In this document: in pieces, positions 42,892 through 51,285 of the stretch
Position numbering within the stretch: position 1 is the stretch's first letter
Layout: each line of letters opens with the position of its first letter
Source of the DNA: an uncultured Clostridia bacterium
Lineage (GTDB): Bacteria > Bacillota > Clostridia > Christensenellales > CAG-138
Length of the DNA: 64,000 nt
Assembly (NCBI GenBank): GCA_937915925.1
Contig: CALGGM010000088.1
Span: 3,404-67,403, forward strand
Reading direction: 5' to 3'
Made by a program: the position numbers and the translations under genes
Notes under the pieces: generated by a model
Told to the model about the DNA's origin: nothing
Databases searched by the model: none
The model's input: the letters and a program-made list of their open reading frames with translations, nothing else

Positions 42892-44160
42892 ATGGGAAAA
42901 ACTATGGCGGAAAAGCTGCTCGCACGCAGCAGCGGACGTGAAGTTCGTGCAGGGGAGATCGTCTCCGCACGCGCCGACCGCATTTTGATCAACGACTACG
43001 TAGGCGACCTGGTATTTTCAAAGCTCAAAGCACTCGGCGTAGACCGGCTCGCTTTCGATCCGGAGCGCATCATGCTGGTAACCGATCACAATCTGCCCGC
43101 TTTCACCGTCGACGCGGCGGATAAGCTCGTGCGGTTTCGCGACTACGCAAAGCAGTACGGCATCACGCACACGACCAAACTCGGCATGCACGGCATCGGA
43201 CATCAGATGATGGTTGAGGGCTTTGTACATCCGTTGGAGCTTGCGGTCGGCACGGACTCGCACGGCACAATGTACGGCGGCGTCGGCGCGTTCGCCTGCG
43301 GCATCACAACGACCGACGCGGTGTCCCTTCTTGCGCTTGGGGAGATGTGGATGAAGATCCCGGAAACGGTGCAGATCCGTCTTACGAGAGCCCTGCAAAG
43401 GGGTGTGACCGCAAAGGATGTGAGCCTGAATCTCTTACGCCTCTTTCCTGAGGAAACCTATACCTATCGCGCGGTCGAGCTTGTAGGGGACGGCGCGGAT
43501 CGGCTGAGCGTGGATTCCCGCCTCGTTATTGCGAACATGATGGCGGAGGGCGGCGTCAAGACGGCGCTGTTCGAATCGGACGAAAAGACGTACGCCGCGT
43601 GCGGGTGTGAACCCGGGGAACGTCTGCGCTCGGACTTCGACGCCACGTTTGCCGAAACCGCGGAGCTGTCGCTTGACACGCTTGTACCGATGCTGTCCTG
43701 CCCGAACTCGCCGGCGAACGCAAAGCCTGTTTCGGAGGTCGCGCCGATTCCGGTCGATCAGGTCTTTATCGGCTCGTGCACCAACGGGAGATTGGAGGAT
43801 CTCCGGCAGGCAGCGGAGGTGCTGAAGGGCAGAACCGTTGCAAAAAACACGCGGCTTCTGGTCACGCCAGCAAGTCAGAAGATCCTGCTGCAGGCGACCA
43901 AAGAAGGCGTCATAGAGACGCTGCTCGAAGCCGGCGCGGCGATCCTGCCGCCGAGCTGCGCCTCCTGCGCAGGGCACGGACCGGGGCTGATCGGCAAGGG
44001 CGAGGTGTGCGTCAGCACGACCAACCGCAACTTTAAAGGCCGCATGGGCAGCAGCGAAGCGAGCGTGTATCTCGGCTCCGCGTATACCGCTGCGGCGTGC
44101 GCGGTCGCCGGACACGTTGCGGATCCCAGAGAATTCTTACAGGGAGCGGTGAGCGTATGA
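42892..44160 (+). CDS. aconitase-superfamily hydratase, large subunit (LeuC-like)
   Basis: Start at 42892 (AGGTG upstream); 422 residues. Substrate and cluster motifs: VTDHNLPAF, AVGTDSHGTMYGGVGAFACG, FIGSCTNGRLEDL (first Fe-S Cys), LPPSCASCAGHGPG (two more Cys) and TTNRNFKGRMGSSEA. Family members move water in hydroxy di- and tricarboxylates (isopropylmalate, homoaconitate, citraconate, dimethylmalate). Here it lies with GalB-like and RraA-like genes and no other leu genes, so a catabolic hydroxy-acid is the likely substrate. ATGA overlap with the small subunit. Confidence 0.85.
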   Translation: MGKTMAEKLLARSSGREVRAGEIVSARADRILINDYVGDLVFSKLKALGVDRLAFDPERIMLVTDHNLPAFTVDAADKLVRFRDYAKQYGITHTTKLGMHGIGHQMMVEGFVHPLELAVGTDSHGTMYGGVGAFACGITTTDAVSLLALGEMWMKIPETVQIRLTRALQRGVTAKDVSLNLLRLFPEETYTYRAVELVGDGADRLSVDSRLVIANMMAEGGVKTALFESDEKTYAACGCEPGERLRSDFDATFAETAELSLDTLVPMLSCPNSPANAKPVSEVAPIPVDQVFIGSCTNGRLEDLRQAAEVLKGRTVAKNTRLLVTPASQKILLQATKEGVIETLLEAGAAILPPSCASCAGHGPGLIGKGEVCVSTTNRNFKGRMGSSEASVYLGSAYTAAACAVAGHVADPREFLQGAVSV

Positions 44161-44690
44161 GTGAACGAATTGAAGGCAAAAGCTGGATCTGCGGCGACTC
44201 GGTCACTGTCTATCAGGTACTTGCCGAATCGCACTGGACAATGAAGCAGATGGACGCCGAGGAAATGAGCCATTGGGTCTTTGACGAACTGGAGCTGCGC
44301 GCAACCGGCAAAAAGGACGGCTTTCGCAATCTCGGCTACGATATCGTCATCGCGGGCAAGTGCTTCGGCTGCGGCAGCAAGAGCGTCGAGCATCCGATGG
44401 CGGCGCTGAAAGCTGCGGGCGTCAAGCTGATCATCGCGGAATCGACCTCCCGATACAGCTATCGCAACGCGATCAATCTTGCGCTGCCGGTGCTGCTCTG
44501 CCCGGACATTACAAAGAAGGTACATCCTGACGACGTGCTTTCCGTTGACATCTTAGAGGGCAATATCAAGAATCTAACGACCGGCGAGGAATGGTCGGCA
44601 ACCGGCCTCGGCCCGTTTGCGGGCAAAATCATCAGCGCCGGCGGCATGACGGAAATGATCAGACAAAGGAGAAAAGAATATGGGCTGTGA
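44157..44690 (+). CDS. aconitase-superfamily hydratase, small subunit (LeuD-like)
   Basis: 177 residues. GKCFGCGSKSVEHPMAALKA near residue 64 replaces the common GxNFGCGSSREHA loop, and VKLIIAESTSRYSYRNAINL matches the rest of the swivelling domain. The loop sets substrate choice in this family; lack of the YLRT/YLVM-type residues of biosynthetic LeuD supports another substrate. Acts with the large subunit encoded just upstream. Overlaps the next gene by 11 bp. Confidence 0.82.
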   Translation: MSERIEGKSWICGDSVTVYQVLAESHWTMKQMDAEEMSHWVFDELELRATGKKDGFRNLGYDIVIAGKCFGCGSKSVEHPMAALKAAGVKLIIAESTSRYSYRNAINLALPVLLCPDITKKVHPDDVLSVDILEGNIKNLTTGEEWSATGLGPFAGKIISAGGMTEMIRQRRKEYGL

Positions 44691-45378
44691 CATCGGCAAT
44701 CGAATTATCATGAATTTTGAGCGCACGCCGCGCGAGCTGGTCGAGGCGTACGACGGCATTCCGTCCAGCAACATCGGCGACATGATGAACCGTCTTTACT
44801 GTATGCGTTCCTATCTGAACCGCATCGGTCGGCACGACATCCACATGCACGGCACGGCGTTCACGGTCAAAGTACCGGACGGCGATAATGTATTTTTGCA
44901 CAAAGCGCTCGATCTGGCGCAGCCCGGCGACGTCATCATCGTCGACGGCAACGGCTGCACCTCGCGGTCGCTCTGCGGCGAAATCATGTTCACCTATGCG
45001 CAGCAGCGCGGCATCGCGGGGCTCGTGGTGGACGGCGCGATCCGCGACAGCGACGCGCTCGATCATCTGGAACTGCCGGTGTACGCGGCGGCGATCACCC
45101 CGCAGGGACCGTACAAGAACGGACCGGGCGAGATCAACGTGCCGGTCAGCTGCGGCGGACAGGTTGTGTTCCCCGGCGATCTCATCGTCGGCGACGCGGA
45201 CGGCGTATGCGTCATCCGCAGGGACGACGCCGAGATGATCCTGAAGCTCGTTCGGGAGAAGTTCGACGGCGAGCAGGTCACCCTGGAGAACTACCGCAAG
45301 GGTATTCTCGATCGGGAGAAGCACAGCGCGACGTACGACGCGATTCTCAATAAGCTCAATACGACCATCCGCGAATAA
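44680..45378 (+). CDS. RraA-family aldolase-like protein 2
   Basis: 232 residues, AAAGGAG before the start. GDVIIVDGNGCTSRSLCGEI and GLVVDGAIRDSDAL carry the family Arg-Asp pair; PSSNIGDMMNRL is the usual N-terminal block. It is only moderately similar to the paralogue at 34719, so the two may act on different intermediates or form a mixed hexamer. Last gene before the terminator at 45387. Confidence 0.82.
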   Translation: MGCDIGNRIIMNFERTPRELVEAYDGIPSSNIGDMMNRLYCMRSYLNRIGRHDIHMHGTAFTVKVPDGDNVFLHKALDLAQPGDVIIVDGNGCTSRSLCGEIMFTYAQQRGIAGLVVDGAIRDSDALDHLELPVYAAAITPQGPYKNGPGEINVPVSCGGQVVFPGDLIVGDADGVCVIRRDDAEMILKLVREKFDGEQVTLENYRKGILDREKHSATYDAILNKLNTTIRE

Positions 45379-45386
45379 ACCGGAGC

Positions 45387-45416
45387 GAAAGGCAGGGCGG
45401 TACGTCTCTGCCTTTC
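45387..45416 (+). terminator. terminator before the dehydrogenase gene
   Basis: GAAAGGCAG (45387-45395) pairs with CTGCCTTTC (45408-45416), then TTCTT. It leaves 10 nt to the next start codon, with no ribosome site between. Confidence 0.7.
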
Positions 45417-45426
45417 TTCTTGAATC

Positions 45427-46425
45427 ATGACAGAAACACAAAACAGAAACAAACAGGTGCGAAAAATCGCGGTATTCGGGGACTTCCTCGGCGAACAGGA
45501 ACGCCGGAAAATCGAAACGACCGTTGCTCCGCACGGGTTTTCCGTGCAGTATCACGCAAGGAATACGCCGCCCGAAGGTTTGATCGACGATTGCGAGATC
45601 GTATACGGCTCGATCGGGCCGGACGCGGTTCGTGCGGCGAAAAGCGCCCGCTGGATCTGCGCTGCCCGCGCCGGCGTCAATACGCTGTGCGATGAGTCCC
45701 TCTATCGGAATCCGGATTGCATCCTATCCAATTCCTGCGGCGCGTACGGCGTCACGGTTGCGGAGCACACCGTCATGCTGCTGCTGATGCTTCTGCGGCG
45801 GCAGCCGGAAAACGACACCGCCCTCCGCGCGGGCGGCTGGAAGCCGGAAAAGAAACAGATTATGACGGTATCCGGCAGCCGGATCACCGTGCTCGGGACG
45901 GGCGATCTCGGCAGCTGCTTTGCAGAGCGGATCCGTGCGTTCCATCCGAAAAAGCTGCTCGGCGTCCGCAAAAATCCGGAAAAACAAAATCCGCTGTTCG
46001 ATGAAATCTGCGGAATTTCCGAGCTCGAACAAGTTCTGCCGGAGACGGATATCCTCGTGATGTGCCTCCCGGACACCAAAGAAACGGCCGGACTGATGTC
46101 CGCCGAGCGGATCGCGCTGCTTCCGAAGGAGAGCTGTCTCATCAACGTCGGTCGCGGCACCGCTGTGGACCAGTCCGCTCTTTTGAGCGCACTGTCTTCA
46201 GGGCGGCTCAACGGCGCAGCGCTGGATGTCGTCGATCCGGAACCGCCCGCGTCGGATGATCCGGTTCGGCACACCGACAGCCTGATCCTCACGCCGCACG
46301 TCGCAGGAAACACCAATAATCGCCTTTCGATAGACAACCTGATCGATCTATTCTGCGCCGAGTTCGAGCGCTACGTTTCCGGCAAACCGCTTCTGCATCG
46401 GATCGACCGCAAAAGAGGGTACTGA
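45427..46425 (+). CDS. D-2-hydroxyacid dehydrogenase-family protein
   Basis: 332 residues. Rossmann motif VLGTGDLGSCFAERIRAF near 157, VNVGRGTAVDQSALLSAL (catalytic Arg region) near 238, and LDVVDPEPPASDDP with a final ILTPHVAGN His near 290. The family reduces 2-oxo acids or oxidises D-2-hydroxy acids with NAD(P)H. It could process a product of aldol cleavage, such as pyruvate or oxaloacetate. No ribosome site precedes the ATG, and a terminator lies directly upstream; it may be translated from a low level of readthrough. Confidence 0.82.
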   Translation: MTETQNRNKQVRKIAVFGDFLGEQERRKIETTVAPHGFSVQYHARNTPPEGLIDDCEIVYGSIGPDAVRAAKSARWICAARAGVNTLCDESLYRNPDCILSNSCGAYGVTVAEHTVMLLLMLLRRQPENDTALRAGGWKPEKKQIMTVSGSRITVLGTGDLGSCFAERIRAFHPKKLLGVRKNPEKQNPLFDEICGISELEQVLPETDILVMCLPDTKETAGLMSAERIALLPKESCLINVGRGTAVDQSALLSALSSGRLNGAALDVVDPEPPASDDPVRHTDSLILTPHVAGNTNNRLSIDNLIDLFCAEFERYVSGKPLLHRIDRKRGY

Positions 46426-46497
46426 CGCCATATTTGAATGCGGGAAAACAGACAAAACGCGGAGGGTATACGCGTGTAATCCCGTGATTTCCGGACA

Positions 46498-46608
46498 GAT
46501 TGAACCAAAAGAAAAACGCCGAAAACCCGGGCATTCTGCCGCTTATCGCAAAACTGCCTGGATTTTCGGCAGTTTTGCGCTTTATAGCCGACCTGCCGTC
46601 ACTTAAGG
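46498..46608. repeat. dispersed intergenic repeat, copy 2
   Basis: Begins AGATTGAACCAAAAGAAAAA and CGCCGAAAACCCGGGCATTC, includes TTTTCGGCAGTTTTGCGCTT and ends near GCCGACCTGCCGTCA. It contains internal hairpins (CTGCCG...CGGCAG). Confidence 0.6.
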
Positions 46609-46629
46609 GGAACGTTATCTTTCGACGGG

Positions 46630-46860
46630 TCAGACGCCGGAAGGCCAATCCGCGCTGCCGGAGAGGGCGTCGTAGGTATCAGTCACCACGACCGTGTCCG
46701 CGTCGACGCGCCGCATGACAAACCGCATATGGTTCTCCGGGATGGCGACGCAGCCGCCGGTATACAGCTTGACCGGACCGAAGCAGTGCAGAAAGATCGC
46801 GGAGCCGAGACCCGGCGTGCCTTCTTCGTTGTAACTGATGTTCAGACAGTACCGGTAATG
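46630..46860 (-). pseudogene. C-terminal stub of a YkuD-type L,D-transpeptidase
   Basis: The minus frame reads GLGSAIFLHCFGPVKLYTGG, then CVAIPENHMRFVMRRVDADT and VVVTDTYDALSG, then stop. HC and G-x-CVA-x-P are the catalytic His/Cys blocks of YkuD (shortened). The N-terminus is lost at a junction with the gene at 46842. Confidence 0.65.
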
Positions 46861-47147
46861 AACTCTGAACGAGGGAAAACTTTAACGATACCGTCAACTT
46901 TTAAAGAAATCATCTCGTCCTGAAGCGGTTGAGTTACGGCTTCTTGTGTCGCTAAGGGTATTGCTGTATTCACAGGACTATTCTTTTTCTCGGGAAGAAT
47001 CCTTTCCCCTAATTTATCAATCGGTATATCGTTTTTCTTCCCGCAGACAAGAATTGTTACAACTGTGCCGATAACTGCCAAAATAACAGCAGTAGCAGCC
47101 ACCACTTTTTTATGCTTCTTCAGCCATATCTTCAATCCTTCAAACAT
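46842..47147 (-). CDS. small membrane protein, C-terminus altered at a junction
   Basis: AAGGAGAGG precedes ATG 47147; 101 residues. A basic N-terminus (LKIWLKKHKK) leads to one helix (VVAATAVILAVIGTVVTILV), then an extracytoplasmic part. The final residues PRSEFITGTV overlap the transpeptidase stub, so the original C-terminus was probably replaced when the two pieces joined near 46860-46875. Family not recognised. Confidence 0.55.
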   Translation of the reverse strand: MFEGLKIWLKKHKKVVAATAVILAVIGTVVTILVCGKKNDIPIDKLGERILPEKKNSPVNTAIPLATQEAVTQPLQDEMISLKVDGIVKVFPRSEFITGTV

Positions 47148-47232
47148 TCTTTACCTCTCCTTCTTTGCTATTTAGTCCAATAATAGCTAAAACTGCAGCG
47201 CTTAATGCTACTCCGCAACCAACCAACAGCAT
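47140..47232 (-). CDS. 30-residue hydrophobic frame, probable gene tail
   Basis: Reads MLLVGCGVALSAAVLAIIGL ending NSKEGEVKNV. It looks like the last membrane helix of a surface or secretion protein; the frame is open upstream to SISDVWP. No ribosome site. It overlaps the start of the next gene by 8 bp, which suggests translational coupling before truncation. Confidence 0.35.
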   Translation of the reverse strand: MLLVGCGVALSAAVLAIIGLNSKEGEVKNV

Positions 47233-47432
47233 AGGCCAAACATCGGATATCGATTCAGTGGTTTGCCAGCTTCCCCTCCGTGAAGGTGCTGGTCCGTTCA
47301 TATAAAAGGTAAGGATGAAAAGTTTTCACCGGCTCTGTGATATTCTTACAGTTATACTGGAACGTTGGAATTGACAACATTTTTGACAACACTCTGATCA
47401 TCAACGAGTGCATTTCTCTGTTTTTTTGAACT
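47233..47432. other. intergenic, no gene seen
   Basis: Contains TTGACAACATTTTTGACAAC (47373-47392), a sequence resembling the right flanks of the 6.25-kb and 47.55-kb sites. It may be debris of the same class of integrated element. Confidence 0.35.
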
Positions 47433-47521
47433 GATTGAACCAAATGAAAAACGCCGAAAACCCAGATGTTTAGGCGTTTTTTGCGTATTTACCGCGTTTT
47501 TCGGCATTTGCAGTTTTGCCC
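47433..47521. repeat. dispersed intergenic repeat, copy 3
   Basis: Begins GATTGAACCAAATGAAAAAC and ends TTTGCAGTTTTGCC, running straight into the tRNA fragment TTCATACCCGACC. Copy 1 shares even the GCCCTTCAT join. Confidence 0.6.
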
Positions 47522-47566
47522 TTCATACCCGACCTGTCATCCGTTCGAATCGGATCGCCGCTACCA
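47522..47566 (+). pseudogene. 3' part of tRNA-Met(CAT)
   Basis: TTCATAC fits the anticodon loop of tRNA-Met, followed by CCGAC, a variable loop, a perfect T arm (ATCCG-TTCGAAT-CGGAT at 47539-47555), acceptor strand CGCCGCT, discriminator A and CCA. The 5' side does not pair: no GTCGG before the loop and no AGCGGCG start. It is therefore a fragment, as left when an element recombines within a tRNA gene. A weak hairpin with a T-run follows at 47570-47593. Confidence 0.65.
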
Positions 47567-47798
47567 GAAAAATGTCCGAGAAATCGGGCTTTTTTCATGC
47601 CTTGCTTATGCGCATTTCTCCAAAATTTGTGCTCATTTCGGGTTTTGACCCCATTTTGACCCCACAAAGAATCATATATTGTTTCAGAAATACACAGTGT
47701 GCGGTATGTATGATAAAGGAAGGGTATTCCAAATCATGCAATCACTGCATACCGCCGTTCACTTTTTTAACAATCTATAAGACGCTGAAAATAATAGA

Positions 47799-47824
47799 AA
47801 CGCCCGATCGAGAAAACGGGCGTT
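47799..47824 (-). terminator. terminator of the LacI gene
   Basis: AACGCCCG (47799-47806) pairs with CGGGCGTT (47817-47824). On the minus strand TCTATTATTTT follows. It lies 4 bp after the stop at 47829. Confidence 0.75.
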
Positions 47825-47828
47825 AACA

Positions 47829-48857
47829 TTATCTTGTGCTGTCGCGCAGCAACGGCTCGGTGTTGACGTATGTACGCATAAACGGTCGATCCGGGTTTTG
47901 AATGCGGTTCAGGAGAACGTCCGCCGCGATGCGGCCGAGACTCATGCTTGGAATCCGAGCGGTGGTCAGCGCCGGTTCGACCACAGAGGCTTCAGGAGAA
48001 CCGTCAAAGCCGGTGACCATGACGTCGTTCGGGACGGACAGCCCCATCTTTTTCAAAGCCGTCATCAAGTGAATGGCAAGATAGTCATTGGCACAGACAA
48101 ATGCATCCGGGATGCGTGGCATAGAACGAAGCTGATCGATTAGCCAATCCGTGTCACCGTACGGTGCGTCATCCTTTGACAGAATGGAATATGCTTCGAT
48201 GGGGGACAGACCGGCTTCCTGTAATGCGGCGCGATAACCCATCCAGCGTTCCTCAAAGCTCAAGCAATGTGTAATGTCACCGACAAAACCAAAGCGGGTT
48301 GCACCGCACCGGATCAAATGCCGCGTCAGGAACGAAATGCTTGCAAAGTTCTCCATTGTGACCAAATCGCTTTTCAGCAGGGAAAAGCCTGTGTTTGCAT
48401 AGGAATCGATGAAGACTATTGGCACGTCAACGGTACAAAGCATATCGCAGTATTCTTTGTCGAACAATTCGATCGCGATGATGCCCACAGTTTCGTTCAG
48501 ATGCAAATGCGGTGGCAGCGTGAAATTCTTGATCTCTTCCTCCGAGACCCGATAGATCTTCAGATTGTAGCCCGCACGGCTGGTCTGATCGGTGAAGCTG
48601 GTGATGACGAGGGAGCCGAAGCTGTGTCCCTGCGGATCATTTCCGGTCAAAAGTGCAATGTTGCGTCCCGAACCGACCGGAGCGGAACCGCTGCTTTCGG
48701 GCAGCTGATGGTAGCCCAATTCCTGCGCTTTTTGCAAAACAGCCCGTTTCGTTGCTTCCGGTACGGTTCCGCGATTGTTGAACACCTTGGACACCGTGTT
48801 GCGGCTCAGACCGCAGGCGTCCGCAATATCCTGAATTGTGACACGCCGATGTGCCAT
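47829..48857 (-). CDS. LacI-family repressor of the sucrose/fructan locus
   Basis: 342 residues. LacI headpiece VTIQDIADACGLSRNTVSKV with hinge helix AVLQKAQELGY, then a periplasmic-binding-like effector domain (IALLTGNDPQGHSFGSLVIT, FVCANDYLAIHLMTAL). It is divergent from the importer operon and probably represses it and itself, with release by sucrose, fructose or a phosphate. The shared control region has repeated AATGTAAAC boxes. Confidence 0.88.
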   Translation of the reverse strand: MAHRRVTIQDIADACGLSRNTVSKVFNNRGTVPEATKRAVLQKAQELGYHQLPESSGSAPVGSGRNIALLTGNDPQGHSFGSLVITSFTDQTSRAGYNLKIYRVSEEEIKNFTLPPHLHLNETVGIIAIELFDKEYCDMLCTVDVPIVFIDSYANTGFSLLKSDLVTMENFASISFLTRHLIRCGATRFGFVGDITHCLSFEERWMGYRAALQEAGLSPIEAYSILSKDDAPYGDTDWLIDQLRSMPRIPDAFVCANDYLAIHLMTALKKMGLSVPNDVMVTGFDGSPEASVVEPALTTARIPSMSLGRIAADVLLNRIQNPDRPFMRTYVNTEPLLRDSTR

Positions 48858-48879
48858 AGTTTACACCTCGTTTGCTGAA

Positions 48880-49049
48880 TTTACATTGTTTATACTATAT
48901 CATAGGGAAAAGACAAAATCAAGATGTGCAAAATGTAAACTTATACATGAATTTGATCCGAAAGTGCGACATAAACGGAAAATAATGGTTACAAAATGTA
49001 AATTTATGTGAACTTATGTATTGACAGAATGTAAACATTTGTTTATTAT
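48880..49049. promoter_or_regulatory. divergent control region with AATGTAAAC boxes and promoter
   Basis: TTGACA (49021-49026), 17-bp spacer, TATTAT (49044-49049) drive the operon. The spacer holds the palindrome AATGTAAACATT (49028-49039). Related boxes: TTTACATTGTTTATAC near 48880-48895, AAATGTAAACTTATAC at 48931-48946 and AAATGTAAATTTATG near 48994-49008. A LacI-type repressor bound in the spacer would block the promoter. The boxes lack the common CG centre of LacI operators. Confidence 0.65.
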
Positions 49050-49122
49050 GTAATTGACAGAGAATATTTATGACGAAGACGCTGTCACGGCATACCAATT
49101 TCAGAAGGAGGATTCAGGAAGA

Positions 49123-50277
49123 ATGTCGGAAGTCATCATGAAGGGGTTAAAGAAGGTCTATGATAACAAGGTGACCGCAGTGCATGACGTCAACCTGGTT
49201 ATCAAGGACAAGGAGTTCGTCGTGCTGGTCGGCCCGTCCGGCTGCGGCAAATCGACGACGCTCAGAATGGTCGCAGGTCTTGAGGAGATCAGCGACGGTG
49301 AACTGTACATTGACGGCAGACTGGTCAACGACGTTGCACCGAAGGACAGAGACATTGCGATGGTCTTCCAGAACTATGCGCTCTATCCGCACATGACGGT
49401 CTATGACAACCTTGCGTTTGCGCTGAAGCTCAGAAAGACGCCGAAAGCGGAGATCGACAAGAAGGTCAAGGAAGTTGCGGAGATCCTTGACATCACACAG
49501 TATCTGAAGCGCAAGCCGAAAGCGCTGTCCGGCGGTCAGCGTCAGCGTGTCGCGATCGGCAGAGCGATGGTCCGCGATCCGAAGGTCTTCCTCATGGATG
49601 AACCGCTTTCGAACCTCGACGCAAAGCTCCGTAACCAGATGCGCGCGGAAATCATCAAACTCCGTTCCCGCATCAACACGACGTTCATGTATGTTACGCA
49701 CGATCAGACCGAAGCGATGACGCTCGGCGATCGTATCGTCATCATGAAGGACGGTTTCGTGAATCAGATCGGCACGCCGCAGGAAGTGTTCAACCGCCCG
49801 GTCAACCTGTTTGTCGCGGGCTTCATCGGCATGCCGGTGATGAACTTCTTCGACAAATGCAAGGTCGTTCTGGAGAACGGCGTTTATTACGCGGAGATTC
49901 GCGGCGTCCGCTTCAAGCTCAACGACTTCCAGCAGAAGGCATTGAAGCAGAACGGTGTGAAGACGCAGGAGATCGTTGCAGGCATCCGCCCGCAGCACAT
50001 CACGGTCGGTGAAGGTGAGCTCAAGGCGACCATCGAGGTTTCCGAGATGATGGGCAGCGAGTACAACATCCATGCGCGCAGCAACGAGGATGAAGTGGTC
50101 ATGCTGATCCCGACCTACGATCTCGCAACCGATGTTTCCATGGGACGCACCGTGGCGTTCTCGACCAAACCCGAACTCATTCAGCTGTTTGACAAAGAAT
50201 CCGGCAACAATCTGATCTGGTACGATGCAGAGTCGGCGCAGAACAATGCTCCGACCTGCAAGCGTTACGATTTCTGA
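49123..50277 (+). CDS. sugar ABC importer ATPase (MsmK/UgpC type)
   Basis: AAGGAGG precedes ATG 49123; 384 residues. Walker A GPSGCGKST, signature LSGGQRQR, Walker B VFLMDEPLSNLD, H-loop YVTHD, then the C-terminal OB-fold regulatory domain (AGIRPQHITVGEGEL). It energises the permease pair that follows. Confidence 0.9.
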   Translation: MSEVIMKGLKKVYDNKVTAVHDVNLVIKDKEFVVLVGPSGCGKSTTLRMVAGLEEISDGELYIDGRLVNDVAPKDRDIAMVFQNYALYPHMTVYDNLAFALKLRKTPKAEIDKKVKEVAEILDITQYLKRKPKALSGGQRQRVAIGRAMVRDPKVFLMDEPLSNLDAKLRNQMRAEIIKLRSRINTTFMYVTHDQTEAMTLGDRIVIMKDGFVNQIGTPQEVFNRPVNLFVAGFIGMPVMNFFDKCKVVLENGVYYAEIRGVRFKLNDFQQKALKQNGVKTQEIVAGIRPQHITVGEGELKATIEVSEMMGSEYNIHARSNEDEVVMLIPTYDLATDVSMGRTVAFSTKPELIQLFDKESGNNLIWYDAESAQNNAPTCKRYDF

Positions 50278-50290
50278 AAAGGAGGGCACT

Positions 50291-51271
50291 ATGGAAGCAG
50301 CCAATCCCGCAAAGCGTGCCGTCAAAGAGCGGGCGCCGCGCGTCAAGAAAAAGAGAACCAAGGAGCAGCGCATTCTTTCGCTGAAAGAAAACGCGCCGTA
50401 TTTTCTGATGGTTCTGCCGGCGGTCGTCGTCGTGTTCCTCTTTAACTACCTGCCGATCTACGGCGTACTGATCGCATTTCAGGACTTCATGCCCGGCGAC
50501 AAGATCCTGTCCGATTCGACGATCTGGGTCGGGTTCCAGAACTTTGAACGGTTCTTCTCCGATCCGATGTTCTGGCCGCTGATGAAGAACACGTTCCTGA
50601 TCTGTATCATCGGCTTCGTCATCGGCTTCCCGCTGCCGATCATCGTCTCCCTCATGCTCAACGCCATGAAGGGCAGACGGACAGCGAAGGTGCTGCAGAC
50701 GATCTTCAACGGTCCGCACTTCATCTCGCTCGTCGTCCTGGTCGGTATGCTGACCCTGTTCTTCGGTCGCTATGGGCTTGTCAACAATCTTGCGGCAAGC
50801 ATCGGCGGCGAACGCTATTCGTACTTCCTCGAAAGCAGCGCGTTCCGTCCGATGTACATCCTTTCGAGCAACTGGCAGGACTTCGGCTGGAGTGCGATCA
50901 TCTACATCGCGGCGCTGTCCAACGTCGACCCGCAGCAGCATGAAGCGGCGATCCTCGACGGCGCGACCCGATTCCAGCGCGTGATCCACGTCGATCTGCC
51001 CGCCATCATGCCGATGATCTCCGTTATGCTGATCATGTCGATCGGCGGTCTGATGGGCGTCGGTTACGAAAAGGCGCTGCTGATGCAGACCGACGGCAAC
51101 CTGCAGGTATCGGAACTTATTTCGACCTACGTGTACAAGCGCGGTCTGACCGGCGTACCGGATCAGGCGTACGCAACGGCGATCGGTCTCTTTAACTCGA
51201 TCATCAACGTCGTGCTGCTGATCATCGCCAATACGACCTCGAAGCGGTTCTCCGAGAACTCGCTGTGGTAA
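50291..51271 (+). CDS. ABC sugar permease 1 (LplB type)
   Basis: 326 residues, AAAAGGAGG before the start. A basic N-terminus then APYFLMVLPAVVVVFLFNYL and YGVLIAFQDF; EAA loop QHEAAILDGATRFQRVIHVD near 218. The LplB/YtcP permease pairs take up oligosaccharides together with large binding proteins like that at 52221. Confidence 0.88.
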   Translation: MEAANPAKRAVKERAPRVKKKRTKEQRILSLKENAPYFLMVLPAVVVVFLFNYLPIYGVLIAFQDFMPGDKILSDSTIWVGFQNFERFFSDPMFWPLMKNTFLICIIGFVIGFPLPIIVSLMLNAMKGRRTAKVLQTIFNGPHFISLVVLVGMLTLFFGRYGLVNNLAASIGGERYSYFLESSAFRPMYILSSNWQDFGWSAIIYIAALSNVDPQQHEAAILDGATRFQRVIHVDLPAIMPMISVMLIMSIGGLMGVGYEKALLMQTDGNLQVSELISTYVYKRGLTGVPDQAYATAIGLFNSIINVVLLIIANTTSKRFSENSLW

Positions 51272-51285
51272 GGAGGGGGAACGGT

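Noticed and set aside
47470..47667. 65-codon minus-strand frame containing GDPIRTDD
   Set aside because: This peptide is the well-known false translation of a tRNA 3' end read backward; it supports the tRNA fragment, not a gene.
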